Positions 50,268 to 59,775 of a DNA stretch of 64,000 nt are shown in pieces. Location: NCBI RefSeq assembly GCF_030814415.1, contig NZ_JAUSVB010000001.1:372001-436000 (forward strand), read 5' to 3'. Position numbers and translations under genes: made by a program. Under the pieces are notes generated by a model, which had not been told where the DNA came from, ran no database searches, and saw only the letters and a list, made by a program, of their open reading frames with translations. Origin of the DNA: Cellulomonas humilata (lineage in GTDB: Bacteria; Actinomycetota; Actinomycetes; Actinomycetales; Cellulomonadaceae). Positions within the stretch are counted from its first letter, which is position 1; every line of letters starts with the position of its first letter.

Positions 50268-51200
50268 CTAAATGATTCCGCCCCGTGGTGGCTCGGCGGG
50301 GTCGTCGGCCGCGACGAAGTGCGTCACCCATGACGCGGCATCGGGCCAGGTCGGCTCCATCACCTCGATGAGCCGCTCCTGCGCGAGCGGTCCGAGCGCC
50401 GAGTGGATCTCGAGGAACAGCTCACGCGCCTCCTGCCGGGGCCACGGGTCGGGCAGCAGGTGCGGCGGCAGATCGGGGTCGGTGAACGCGAACCCTCGCC
50501 AGGCGTCCATGAGCGTCGTGCGCGCGACGAGCGCCTGAGCAGCAGCGACCCGCCCCGCACGAGTCGCCGCACGCAGCTCAGCGTGCTCGTCGACGAACCG
50601 TCGGTAGGCGGACGCCAGGCCCGTCAGGTCGTACGCGACCGTCGGACCGGCCTCGTCGTCGAACCGCACGTGCAGCACGGACCAGCGCGCACCCGGGGCG
50701 GCACCCAGGATCTCGCCCATCGCACCGCGCACCGGCTCCGCGTCACGGTCCGGGCTGATCCACATGCTGTCGTACAGCCGGGCGAACCCGAGCTCGCCCA
50801 GACGCTTGCGCACCGCGTGCCGCTGCGCCTGCGCGGACTCCGGGAGCGAGTACGAGACCCCGAGCCAGGTCCCGTCCCACGCCCGCGGGGCCGCCCCGAA
50901 CGCGAGGAAGCGGTGCATCGTCGACCGGTGCCGCGCGATCGTCTGCGGCGTGAGGCTGTACACCGGCGGCCGGGCACGGCCCCGCGTCGCGACGATGCCT
51001 CGCCGGGTGAGCCGGGACAACGCGGCCCTCGCGCTCGCCGGGCTGATGCCGAACTCGCCGAGCACGGCGACCACCGTCGTCGCGGGCAGTTCCGCGTCCG
51101 AGGAGTCGAGGTACTCACCGAGCACCGTCGAGAGCAGGTGCTGCGGGTTCGGTCCGGACTGCACCCGAGGCACGTCGACCTCGCCCGCCTGTGCCTCCAC
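50268..51200 (-). CDS. PaaX-family-like transcriptional regulator
   Basis: A 310-aa protein. An N-terminal winged helix (STVLGEYLDSSDAELPATTV; ISPASARAALSRLTRRGIVA) is followed by the PaaX middle domain (DGTWLGVSYSLPESAQAQRH; FARLYDSMWISPD) and a C-terminal domain ending HSALGPLAQERLIEVMEP. PaaX proteins repress catabolic genes and respond to CoA thioesters such as phenylacetyl-CoA, but no phenylacetate genes are nearby. The GTG start gives MEAQAGEVDVP. It is located between the CBM2 gene and the 3' end of the long eCIS minus-strand operon, in the same direction. Confidence 0.85.
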   Translation of the reverse strand: MEAQAGEVDVPRVQSGPNPQHLLSTVLGEYLDSSDAELPATTVVAVLGEFGISPASARAALSRLTRRGIVATRGRARPPVYSLTPQTIARHRSTMHRFLAFGAAPRAWDGTWLGVSYSLPESAQAQRHAVRKRLGELGFARLYDSMWISPDRDAEPVRGAMGEILGAAPGARWSVLHVRFDDEAGPTVAYDLTGLASAYRRFVDEHAELRAATRAGRVAAAQALVARTTLMDAWRGFAFTDPDLPPHLLPDPWPRQEARELFLEIHSALGPLAQERLIEVMEPTWPDAASWVTHFVAADDPAEPPRGGII

Positions 51201-51230
51201 GCCGTCAACCTAGTGGGCAGGAGCCTCCGG

Positions 51231-54200
51231 TCACGGTCCGGAGACCGAGACGTTCCCGCTCTGCGACGCGACGAACGTCGTCGCGCCGGTGTACCTCGCC
51301 CGCACGTTCTCCGTGACCCCCGCCGCGGGCGTGTAGGTGCACGTGGCGACTCCTGCGGTCAGCGCGACGGCGCTGCAGGAGGCGATGGCCGTCGCAGGTC
51401 CGGCCGCCGGGACGACCTCGAACACGACCGTCCCCGTGGCACCCGACGGGCTGACCGTCGCGGTGAGGACCCCGGCGGCGGCCGTGATGCCGGTGGTCGT
51501 CGGCGTCTGGACCGTCACGGTCACCTCGAGGCTGGTGGACGGGCCCCACGACCCGGCGCCGGAGTACGCGACCCGCAGCGAGACGTCGCCCGTGCCCCAG
51601 CCGGCGTCGGCGGTCGCGGTGACCGTCTGGTTGCCTCCCGTGGCGACCACCTCGTCGCCCACATCGGTCCACAGGCCGGCGGGCGTCCGTCGCTGCAGCT
51701 GGAGCGTGCCGGGTTCCACGGTGCCGCCACCGGACGCCGGCTGGACGCGCGTGGCCACCGAGACGGTCCCGCCCACCGCGACCGTCGCGGCGCCCACGGT
51801 GGCGGACGTCGTCGTCGGCCGACCCGTGACGTCCATCGTCACCGATCGGAACGTGGTGCCCGCGGGGATGGTGCCGCCCGTCACCGTGACCACCCAGCCG
51901 CCCGCGACGGTCGCCGTGACCGTGGCGGCGGTGTCGGGCAGGAACAGGATGGAGTCGCCGCCACCGACGGCCACCGTGACCGGCGTCGCCGTGGACCCCT
52001 GCGTCACGGTCGCGAGCACGGTCGCGGGCGCACCGGTCACGGTCGACGTGGCGCGCAGCGCGAGCTGCGTCTCGCGCACGGTGACCGCGGCGGGCACCAC
52101 CCCGGTGCCGTTCGCCGGGACCTCGAGCGGCGCCGTGTGCGTGCCGAGGTGGCCGGACGGGCCCGAGACCGTGACGGTCCAGGGGCCGGTGGGCACCTGG
52201 TTGAACGTGGTCGTGTACGTGCTGGCACCCGCGCCCGTGCGGACGACCGGTTGCGCGGCCGGTCCGGTCAGGGTGGCGCTCGTCAGGCTGACCAGGGCAC
52301 CCGTGAGGTCGGTGCCGTTCGCCGACGTCACGGTCACCTGCACCTGGCGGGTCACGTCCTGGAGCAGCAGGTCGACGACGATGCCCTGCCCGGGTTGCAC
52401 GGCGACGGTCCGGCTGGCCCCGAGCCCCTCGACCGTCGTGGAGACCGTGTAGGTGCCGGCCACCACGACCGGGAACGTGTACTGACCGTTGGTGGTGGAC
52501 ATGACGGTCCGGGAGGCGCCCGTCTCGGGGGTCAGCGTCACCACGGCGCCCGAGACGGGGTCGAGACGGCCGTTCGCGCGCTGGTGCTGGACCAGCCCCT
52601 GGATCGAGCCCGACGGCGTGGTCATCGGCACGCTGATGGACGGCGTCTCCCCCGGCGGGATGGTCACGGGCAGCGACAGCGGCGAGTACGTGGCACCGGA
52701 GATGTTCAGGTTGTACGTGAGCGGCGGTACGTCGATGAACACGTACAGCCCGCCCGGGCACGGAGCGGTGTTGTTGTCCGGGCCGCACGTGGGCGTGATG
52801 GTCCGCGGACCGGTGGAGTCCAGGTAGCTGAGCTGCATGGTCAGACCCGGCACCACCGTGGTGCCGTCGTACGCGCGGACCTGGAGCCCTCCGTTCTTCG
52901 CCGGCAGCCGGATCGTCGGCACGTCGACGTCGAGGGACCCCGTGATCGGGTGGGGGACCTGGACCTGGGTCGCGGGGACGGCGTCGTGCCCCGGAGCGGT
53001 CGCCTCGACCTGCCAGGCGCCCAGCACCAGACCGTCGGTGACGGTCGTGCCGGTGACGCGGTACGTCCCCGTCGAGCCGGTGGTGCCGACGAACGGCGTG
53101 CCGGCGACCCCCTGCCGCACCGCGATCTGCGCGCCGGGCAGGTCCTGCTCCAGCCCCGTGGTCAGCACCGACTTGACGGTGCCCTGCACCAGGCCGAGCC
53201 GCCGCACAGTGACGAGCTTGTCGTCGTCGGGCCCGTCCCCGGCCTCGAGCTGCACCTCCGTGGTGACCCGCTGGTGCCCGGGCGCCCGGACCTCGACCGT
53301 GTACGTGGCGGTGGGCAGGTCGCCGAAGTCGACGAACGTGTCGCCCGGGTGCGCCTCCCGCTGCTGCGTCGTCCCGTCCTGGAGCGTGATCGTCACGATG
53401 GCGCCCTGCACCAGCAGGTCCGGGTTCTGGGTGGTCCCGACGGTGACCCGCAGGAACCCGAACTTGCGGAGCGTGAAGACGAGCGCGGCCGGGTCCGGCG
53501 CCCGCGGCATCGCGACACCGGGATCGACCGTGAACGTCCTCGGCGCCAGGTCGTAGCCCGGCAGCGTCGCCGTGACCGTGTACGTCCCCGGCCGGATGAG
53601 CCGGCTGCCGGCCGGGCCGCTCACGTCGGTGCCCTGCGAGGAGTCCGACCAGACGACCGTGGGAGTCGAGCCCACCAGCACGGCGGTCAGCGAGAGCTGG
53701 CCGACCCCGGGCGGCGCCGACTGGACGGAGAACCGCACGTTGCGCACCGCGTCGGCCAGGGCGGTGCCGGCCAGACCCGGCGCGAAGTCGAGCGTCCCGG
53801 AGAACGGCACCCCCGCGGGCGACAGCGTGATCGTCGCCAGCTCGGACGTGGGCACGTCGGCCGCCGAGAACGGCTGGAAGCCGGGGGCGGTGACCGTCAC
53901 GTCGACGCGCGGCTGCACCAGGGGCAGCACCATCGTGCTGCCCGGGCTGGTGCTCTCCTCCGGGCAGGCGCCGCCGTCGGTGCAGATGGTGAACCGGCCG
54001 GTGCCCGCGTTCGGGTCCGGGTTCGGCGCCGCGGGCGGCGTGATCGCCTGGGCGGACTGGCGCACGGGGGTCAGCCCGGAGAACCCCGTCGTCCCGGTGA
54101 CCGTGACCGTGGCGTTGTCCACGGGGGTCTGCTGGCCGGCGACGAGCTGGGTGACGACGGTGCCGGTGACCTTGGCGACCGGCAGCGTGAGGACGATCTG

Positions 54201-57200
54201 GACGGACACCTCCTGGTTGAGGCCGACGGGGACGCGCTTGGGCAGCGAGCCCGTGCTGATGCCCGTCGCCGTCACCTGGTAGTCGCCCTTGTCGAGCCCG
54301 ATGACCTGGGTGAGCCCGTTGATGTCGGTGGCGGGCGTGGGCGTGGCGAGCAGGGACACCGGGTCGGTCACGACGGTCGCCCCGATGGCGGGCACCAGCG
54401 CCGAGCTGCCGTCGGAGCGCATGACGGTCACGTTGAGCCGGCCCAGCCGGTCGAGCAGCGCGTCGAACCGTCGCGACGACCCGGGGACCAGCGACACGTT
54501 GCCCGGCACCGGCGGCAGGTACTCCTCGTCGGCCGGCGGGACCACGAACACGGTGTACGCGCCGGCGGTCAGGCGGTTGATCTCGTAGGACCCGTTGATC
54601 CCGATGAAGCTGCACGCGGCGCCCGTGATCTCACAGGTCGTCACACCCCGCGTGCACGGGGCGGTCGGCACCACGACGCCGGGCGTGGTCGGCACGGCGA
54701 TGACGCAGGTGTCCGTCGACACGGCACCGACCCTCGCCTGGACCGTCCCGACGATCGACGGGGACAGCTCGAGCGCGACCGGGGTCGCCTCGACGACCTG
54801 CCCCATCGGGACGGTGACGTTGACGTGACCGTCCTCGTACCCGGGTGCCGAGATGGTCAGCCGGTAGAGGCCCGGCAGCAGACCGGGGTCGCCCGGCTTC
54901 GGGAACGTGTAGTCCTCGTCGGGCCCGGCCGTCGAGGTGAACCGGTTCGTGGCTCCGGACGAGTCGGCGACGTCACCGTTCACCGTGATCCGGCACCCCC
55001 CGTCCTCGGGGCGGATGTGCGGGCAGGTGACCTGCCCGCCGGTGCTCGCGTCGCGCACGCTGCCGCGGATGCGGGAGGTCGCGACCAGCCCGTCTCCGGG
55101 GATGGGCGTGAGGACCAGGTCCGCCCGGGACGTGCTCCCGCTGGTCACGGTGACCTGTGCGGACCCCGGCTCGTGCCCGAACACCGTGGCCGTGAGCACG
55201 TACTGCCCGGGGTCGATCCCGGACAGGCGGAAGGTGCCGGACCCATCGGACGCCGCCATCGTCTTGTACGTGCCGGCCGGTCCGTCGAGCGTGAGGCCCG
55301 CCCCCGCGAGGCCGCCGCCCCCGGTGGCCGTGACCGTGCCCTCGACCACCCCGCCGACGGACGTCATCACGATGTCGAGGGGGTCGATGCCTTCGGGACC
55401 GAGGTCGACCTGCCGCGTCTGCGTCGCGTAGCCGGCCCCGGAGACCGTCACCGTGTACGACGCGGGCACCGGTAGGTCAGGCAGCACGACCGTGCCGGCG
55501 CGGTCGCCCGTCACGGTCGTCGCGGTGCGCGTGACCTCGCCCGCCGACGCGGTCACCGTCAGCCCGCCGAGCCCCCCGAAGCCGCCGAGGGAGTCGGTGC
55601 CGCGCACGGTCCCGGACAGCGTCGCGACCCCGCTGCGCAGCGCCAGGTTCACCGTCCGCGTGCCGTCGGCCTCCAGGCGCACGAGGACGGACTGCACGCC
55701 CAGGCGCTCGGTGCCCGCGGTGACCAGGTAGGTGCTCGGGGTGGACAGCCCGTCGACCTCCCAGCGCCCGACGCGCCCGGTGGTGGCGGTCCGCGTGGTC
55801 ACCGTCGTCGTGCCGTCGGAGAGCGTGATCTCGACGCCGCCGGCCGCACCGCCGGGGCCGGTGATCGTCCCGGACATCCGACCGTTCCCGGGGACCATCT
55901 CGAGCGTGAGCGGGGCGGCGGCCGCCTCCGCGCCCGTGACCATGAAGCGCTGGGTCTGGTACCCCGGCTTCGAGAGCACGATGAGGTAGCGGCCCGTCGC
56001 GGACAGGTCGGCGAACGCCCACGTGCCCTTCTCGTCGGTCGTCGTGCTGCGGCGCTGCGAGGCCTGGTCGGTCAGCTCGACCGGGAGCGCGAGGCCCAGG
56101 ACCTTGCCCGCGTCCGTCGACGGGGACGTCTCGGCGGCCGCGAGCACGGCCGCGGCGGCGCGGCCGGGCGACGTGAGCGCCGCGAGCGCCACCAGCCGCC
56201 GGTCCGCGCCCGAGGCCGTCGACGGCGGCGTCTCGGTTCCTGCGGGCGTGAACGCCGACGCGGGCGCCACCGTCACCTGCACCCCCGCGGGCTCCGATCC
56301 CGTGACCTGACCTGCCACCCGGACGCCCGGGACCAGCGGCGCGGGACCTCCCGGGGGCGGGGCCTCCTCCTCGGTGCCGCCGCCGGTACCGCCATCGGTC
56401 CCGCCGTCGGTCCCACCGCCGTCCGTCGACTCGTCGGACGGCTTCTTCGCCTGCTCCTGCGACCGGTCGGCAACCACCTGCGACACCAGCGGCAGCGCCG
56501 CCAGCACGGCCCCGATCCACAGCAGCGACACCATCGTGATCGCGACGGCCTTGAGCACGGTCGACGTGAGCAGGGGACGCAGCGCGACCGAGCCGTCGAA
56601 CCGCTGCGGCGCCCGCGCACCCGTGGCCACCACGTGGAACGGCGACCGCCGGGTGCTGCCGACCACGCGCGGCCGCAGCGCCCGGACCTGCCCCGGGATC
56701 CGGATGGTCTGGTGCGGGTCGAGGTCGACGTCGTCGGCGAACAGGGCGACCGCGAGGTCCGCGTCCCCGACCGCGTCGAGGCGCACCCGGACCGGCTGCT
56801 CCCCGGTGTTGGCCAGCACCACCTGGATCGCGCGCCTGCGGACGGTCCGGGAGTCCGCGGGCTCGACGCTGAGCACCAGGTCGCTGACGCCGTCGACCCG
56901 CAGCACCACCTCGGCCAGGGTCGTCGCGGGTGCGGCTCCGGGGGTGCGGGCCTCCACCGCGACGACGAACGGGTAGTCGCCGGGGGCGGCACCGACGGGG
57001 GGCAGCAGCGGCAGCTCGACCGTGACCGTCGCGTCCGCGGGCACGCCGGGGACCGCGACCGGCGCGGGCAGCCACGCACCCTCGAGGCCGATCGCGGAGA
57101 AGGCGATGTCCTGGGCCTGCGTCGTGATGTTGCGCGCGTGCACCCGCAGGACCGCGGACTGCCCCGGGGACGCATGCGCGCCGGGCTCGGCCAGGACGCT

Positions 57201-57239
57201 CGGGGCGCCCTGCGCGGTGCGCTGCGGTGCGACGGCCAC
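51231..57239 (-). CDS. 2002-aa membrane-anchored carboxypeptidase-regulatory-repeat protein
   Basis: The N-terminal 210 residues form Ig-like domains (QSAVLRVHARNITTQAQDIA; VTVELPLLPPVGAAPGDYPF). A single membrane helix follows at about 222-250 (AVAITMVSLLWIGAVLAALP), then a charged Gly/Thr/Asp linker, then about 1700 residues of tandem carboxypeptidase-regulatory-like and Ig-like beta domains. The recurring phrase is 'G.Y.v.g..PG.Y.lta...Gy'. No signal peptide is present; the helix acts as anchor. It is the last and longest of three paralogues made from the second eCIS promoter. Likely a long wall-spanning stalk or adhesin connected with the particle. RBS GAGG, GTG start 12 bp after the previous stop. 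Confidence 0.8.
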   Translation of the reverse strand: MAVAPQRTAQGAPSVLAEPGAHASPGQSAVLRVHARNITTQAQDIAFSAIGLEGAWLPAPVAVPGVPADATVTVELPLLPPVGAAPGDYPFVVAVEARTPGAAPATTLAEVVLRVDGVSDLVLSVEPADSRTVRRRAIQVVLANTGEQPVRVRLDAVGDADLAVALFADDVDLDPHQTIRIPGQVRALRPRVVGSTRRSPFHVVATGARAPQRFDGSVALRPLLTSTVLKAVAITMVSLLWIGAVLAALPLVSQVVADRSQEQAKKPSDESTDGGGTDGGTDGGTGGGTEEEAPPPGGPAPLVPGVRVAGQVTGSEPAGVQVTVAPASAFTPAGTETPPSTASGADRRLVALAALTSPGRAAAAVLAAAETSPSTDAGKVLGLALPVELTDQASQRRSTTTDEKGTWAFADLSATGRYLIVLSKPGYQTQRFMVTGAEAAAAPLTLEMVPGNGRMSGTITGPGGAAGGVEITLSDGTTTVTTRTATTGRVGRWEVDGLSTPSTYLVTAGTERLGVQSVLVRLEADGTRTVNLALRSGVATLSGTVRGTDSLGGFGGLGGLTVTASAGEVTRTATTVTGDRAGTVVLPDLPVPASYTVTVSGAGYATQTRQVDLGPEGIDPLDIVMTSVGGVVEGTVTATGGGGLAGAGLTLDGPAGTYKTMAASDGSGTFRLSGIDPGQYVLTATVFGHEPGSAQVTVTSGSTSRADLVLTPIPGDGLVATSRIRGSVRDASTGGQVTCPHIRPEDGGCRITVNGDVADSSGATNRFTSTAGPDEDYTFPKPGDPGLLPGLYRLTISAPGYEDGHVNVTVPMGQVVEATPVALELSPSIVGTVQARVGAVSTDTCVIAVPTTPGVVVPTAPCTRGVTTCEITGAACSFIGINGSYEINRLTAGAYTVFVVPPADEEYLPPVPGNVSLVPGSSRRFDALLDRLGRLNVTVMRSDGSSALVPAIGATVVTDPVSLLATPTPATDINGLTQVIGLDKGDYQVTATGISTGSLPKRVPVGLNQEVSVQIVLTLPVAKVTGTVVTQLVAGQQTPVDNATVTVTGTTGFSGLTPVRQSAQAITPPAAPNPDPNAGTGRFTICTDGGACPEESTSPGSTMVLPLVQPRVDVTVTAPGFQPFSAADVPTSELATITLSPAGVPFSGTLDFAPGLAGTALADAVRNVRFSVQSAPPGVGQLSLTAVLVGSTPTVVWSDSSQGTDVSGPAGSRLIRPGTYTVTATLPGYDLAPRTFTVDPGVAMPRAPDPAALVFTLRKFGFLRVTVGTTQNPDLLVQGAIVTITLQDGTTQQREAHPGDTFVDFGDLPTATYTVEVRAPGHQRVTTEVQLEAGDGPDDDKLVTVRRLGLVQGTVKSVLTTGLEQDLPGAQIAVRQGVAGTPFVGTTGSTGTYRVTGTTVTDGLVLGAWQVEATAPGHDAVPATQVQVPHPITGSLDVDVPTIRLPAKNGGLQVRAYDGTTVVPGLTMQLSYLDSTGPRTITPTCGPDNNTAPCPGGLYVFIDVPPLTYNLNISGATYSPLSLPVTIPPGETPSISVPMTTPSGSIQGLVQHQRANGRLDPVSGAVVTLTPETGASRTVMSTTNGQYTFPVVVAGTYTVSTTVEGLGASRTVAVQPGQGIVVDLLLQDVTRQVQVTVTSANGTDLTGALVSLTSATLTGPAAQPVVRTGAGASTYTTTFNQVPTGPWTVTVSGPSGHLGTHTAPLEVPANGTGVVPAAVTVRETQLALRATSTVTGAPATVLATVTQGSTATPVTVAVGGGDSILFLPDTAATVTATVAGGWVVTVTGGTIPAGTTFRSVTMDVTGRPTTTSATVGAATVAVGGTVSVATRVQPASGGGTVEPGTLQLQRRTPAGLWTDVGDEVVATGGNQTVTATADAGWGTGDVSLRVAYSGAGSWGPSTSLEVTVTVQTPTTTGITAAAGVLTATVSPSGATGTVVFEVVPAAGPATAIASCSAVALTAGVATCTYTPAAGVTENVRARYTGATTFVASQSGNVSVSGP

Positions 57240-57251
57240 GTGGATCCTCGC

Positions 57252-59774
57252 TCAGGGGGTCGGGATGGAGAGGTTGACCGTGAGCTGCTGGCTCGCGCTG
57301 ACGGTCTGCGGGATGGAGGTGACCAGCACGGTGCCTGACGGCGTGGTGCGGACCTCGATGATGTAGTGCTCGGGGGCGCTGACGTCCTGGAACGTGTAGA
57401 ACCCCGCGCTGTCGGTCGTCGTCGTGGCGACCGGCCCGGCCGCTGTGCCGTACTGCGCCGCGAGGTACAGGAGCACCGCGCGCCCCACCTGCACCTGGGC
57501 GCTGCCCTGCGTCACCGTGCCGGAGATCGCGGCGGGCGCGACGAGGACCGGGCTGAGGTCGCGGTTCTGCGACGCCGCGAGGACGACGATCGTCGAGGTC
57601 GGGCGGGTACCGGCCCGGGAGAAGGTCACGGTGTAGGTGCCGGGCGGGAGCGTGTCGACGACGTACCGCCCGACCTCGGAGGCCGGCGTGGACGCCGTGG
57701 TCACCACCCGCTGCGTTGTCCCGGAGCTCACCGTCACCGTCACGTTCCCCACCGCGCTGGTCGCCCCCGTGGTCGTGCTCTGCCGGACGACCCCGGAGAT
57801 CGTGCCGTCGGCCGCCCGCATCGTGGCGTTCACCTGGGTCGCGCTGGGTGCCCCGGACGTGATGTTCCCGAACCCGTCGATGCTCACCGAGAGCACCTGC
57901 GACTCCAGGTCGGCCCGGGCGAACGTCACGGTGTAGGTGGACGGGACCCGCAGGCCGGTCACCTCCCAGCTCCCCGCCGGCGCGGACGAGCGCGTGACCG
58001 TCTGCGCCGTCACGGCCCCGTCCGTCACGGTCACCACGACCCCGCTGGGATCCCCGCCCGGCACGGTGACCTGCCCGCTGATGCTCGACTGGTCCTGACC
58101 GAGCAGCACGGAGACGCCCGTGAGCTCCTGGGCGGGCGTCAGCGAGAGGCTGAGCGTCGCGGGGGCGAACCCCTCCGCGGTCACGACGACGGTGTACGCG
58201 CCGGGGGTCGGCAGCCCGCGCAGCGTGAACGACCCGACCGGGTCCTCGGTGAGGGTCACGGTCTCGACGACGATCTGCCCGGCGCTCGCGACGACCGCCG
58301 CGCCACCGACCGGACCCGCGGCGCCGCTGACCGAGCCGGCGATGGACCCGTCGCCCGTCAGCAGCGACAGCTGGATCCCGCTGCGGTCCTCTCCCGCGGC
58401 GACGTCCACCCGCTGCACGGCGCTGGCGAACCCGGCCTTGGAGACCACCAGGTCGTACACCGCGGGCGAGGGCAGGTCGGCCACCTCGAACGTTCCGTCG
58501 GCGCCGATCGGGACGGTCCGCACCACCGCGCCGGTGCTGCCCGTCGCGGTCGCCTCGCCCGCCTCCGGCTCGACCTCGCCCGCGAGCGGCGGCACGTCGA
58601 GGGGCAGCTCCACCGTCAGCTGGGCCCCCCCGACGTCGTCCCCCGACACGGTGCCGGTCAGGGTCGCGGGCACGCCACCGACCACCACCGTCAGCCCCCC
58701 GACGGTCTGCCCGGTGGTGAGCTCGACCGGCTGGGCGTCCGGCTGCGCGGCCGCCGACGGGTACCAGGTGGGCGCGAACCCGGCTCCGGTCACCTGGATC
58801 GTGTACTCCCCGGCGGGCAGGTCGGACATCGCGAACGTGCCGTCCGTGCCCGTGGCCTGCGTCTTCACCGGCTGCGACGGGTCCTCCGCGCCGAACAGGA
58901 GCACCGTGACGTCCTGCGCGGGGACGCCGGTGCTCAGCTGGATCACCGTGCCCTCGACCGTCGACGTCCCCGTCTGGGCGGCCGCCTGCCGGGCCTGCGC
59001 CACCTGGATCGCCAGGTCCCGGTCGGCGGCCGACCGACCCACCACCGAGCTGAGCGCGATCGTGATGATGAGGGCGAACGTGGAGATGGCCAGCAGGAGC
59101 CCGAGCAGCCCGAGCATGCCCCGGGACAGCAGGGGCTTCTGCACGAAGACGCCGGACGCGGCCGGCGGAGCGTCCGTCGGCAACGCCGCCGGCCCCTCGA
59201 GCCGCAGCTCGAACGGCCGCAGCAGCGGGTCCCCCACGAACGGCCGCTTGGCGCTCGCGGCCAGCGCCACCGAGGTGCTCTGCCCCGGCGCGAGGCTGAA
59301 CCCGTCGGGGTCGAACGTGTACGTCGTGGCGGCCTCGGGGTCGCGCGCGACGAGCCGCGCGTGCTGGACCGTGTTGCCGTCGTTGCGCACCACGGCGGCG
59401 AACGCGGCGACCTTGCCGGCGGTCACCGTCGCCGGCTCGAGGCTCACGGTCGTGCGCGCCAGTGCGGGGACCTCGATCGTGACGTCCTCGATGGCGATCG
59501 CCGCCTGGTCCGTCACGTCGCGGACCTGCACGGACACCCGGCGCTCGCCCGCCGGGATCCCCTCCGGCAGCGTCAGGACGATCGCGACGGACACGGACTC
59601 GCCGGGGAACAGCCGCGGCGACGGGTCCTCGATCTCCACCCACGACGGGTCCGCGCCGAGCACCCGGAGCACGTACCCGGAGATGACGTCGGAGCCGTTG
59701 GTGACGACGACCCCCAGCGTCGTGGGTGTCCCGGGGGTGGCGACGGCGCGCCGCGGCTCGACCGACAGGCGCAC
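57252..59774 (-). CDS. 840-aa membrane-anchored carboxypeptidase-regulatory-repeat protein
   Basis: Same plan as its neighbours: two Ig-like domains (about 1-200; SVEPRRAVATPGTPTTLGVV, VRNDGNTVQHARLVARDP), a membrane helix (about 215-243; GLLGLLLAISTFALIITIAL), then about 590 residues of six or so carboxypeptidase-regulatory-like repeats (TGTDGTFAMSDLPAGEYTIQ; GSFTLRGLPTPGAYTVVVT). It starts at GTG one base after the upstream stop, so translation is coupled. Ig-like N-terminal parts are probably cytoplasmic and the repeats outside. Confidence 0.85.
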   Translation of the reverse strand: MRLSVEPRRAVATPGTPTTLGVVVTNGSDVISGYVLRVLGADPSWVEIEDPSPRLFPGESVSVAIVLTLPEGIPAGERRVSVQVRDVTDQAAIAIEDVTIEVPALARTTVSLEPATVTAGKVAAFAAVVRNDGNTVQHARLVARDPEAATTYTFDPDGFSLAPGQSTSVALAASAKRPFVGDPLLRPFELRLEGPAALPTDAPPAASGVFVQKPLLSRGMLGLLGLLLAISTFALIITIALSSVVGRSAADRDLAIQVAQARQAAAQTGTSTVEGTVIQLSTGVPAQDVTVLLFGAEDPSQPVKTQATGTDGTFAMSDLPAGEYTIQVTGAGFAPTWYPSAAAQPDAQPVELTTGQTVGGLTVVVGGVPATLTGTVSGDDVGGAQLTVELPLDVPPLAGEVEPEAGEATATGSTGAVVRTVPIGADGTFEVADLPSPAVYDLVVSKAGFASAVQRVDVAAGEDRSGIQLSLLTGDGSIAGSVSGAAGPVGGAAVVASAGQIVVETVTLTEDPVGSFTLRGLPTPGAYTVVVTAEGFAPATLSLSLTPAQELTGVSVLLGQDQSSISGQVTVPGGDPSGVVVTVTDGAVTAQTVTRSSAPAGSWEVTGLRVPSTYTVTFARADLESQVLSVSIDGFGNITSGAPSATQVNATMRAADGTISGVVRQSTTTGATSAVGNVTVTVSSGTTQRVVTTASTPASEVGRYVVDTLPPGTYTVTFSRAGTRPTSTIVVLAASQNRDLSPVLVAPAAISGTVTQGSAQVQVGRAVLLYLAAQYGTAAGPVATTTTDSAGFYTFQDVSAPEHYIIEVRTTPSGTVLVTSIPQTVSASQQLTVNLSIPTP

Positions 59775-59775
59775 G

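Noticed and set aside
50403..55475. 1690-codon plus-strand open frame opposite the stalk protein gene
   Set aside because: Composition is Arg/Gly/His/Asp noise; the minus strand encodes clear repeated beta domains and a membrane helix.
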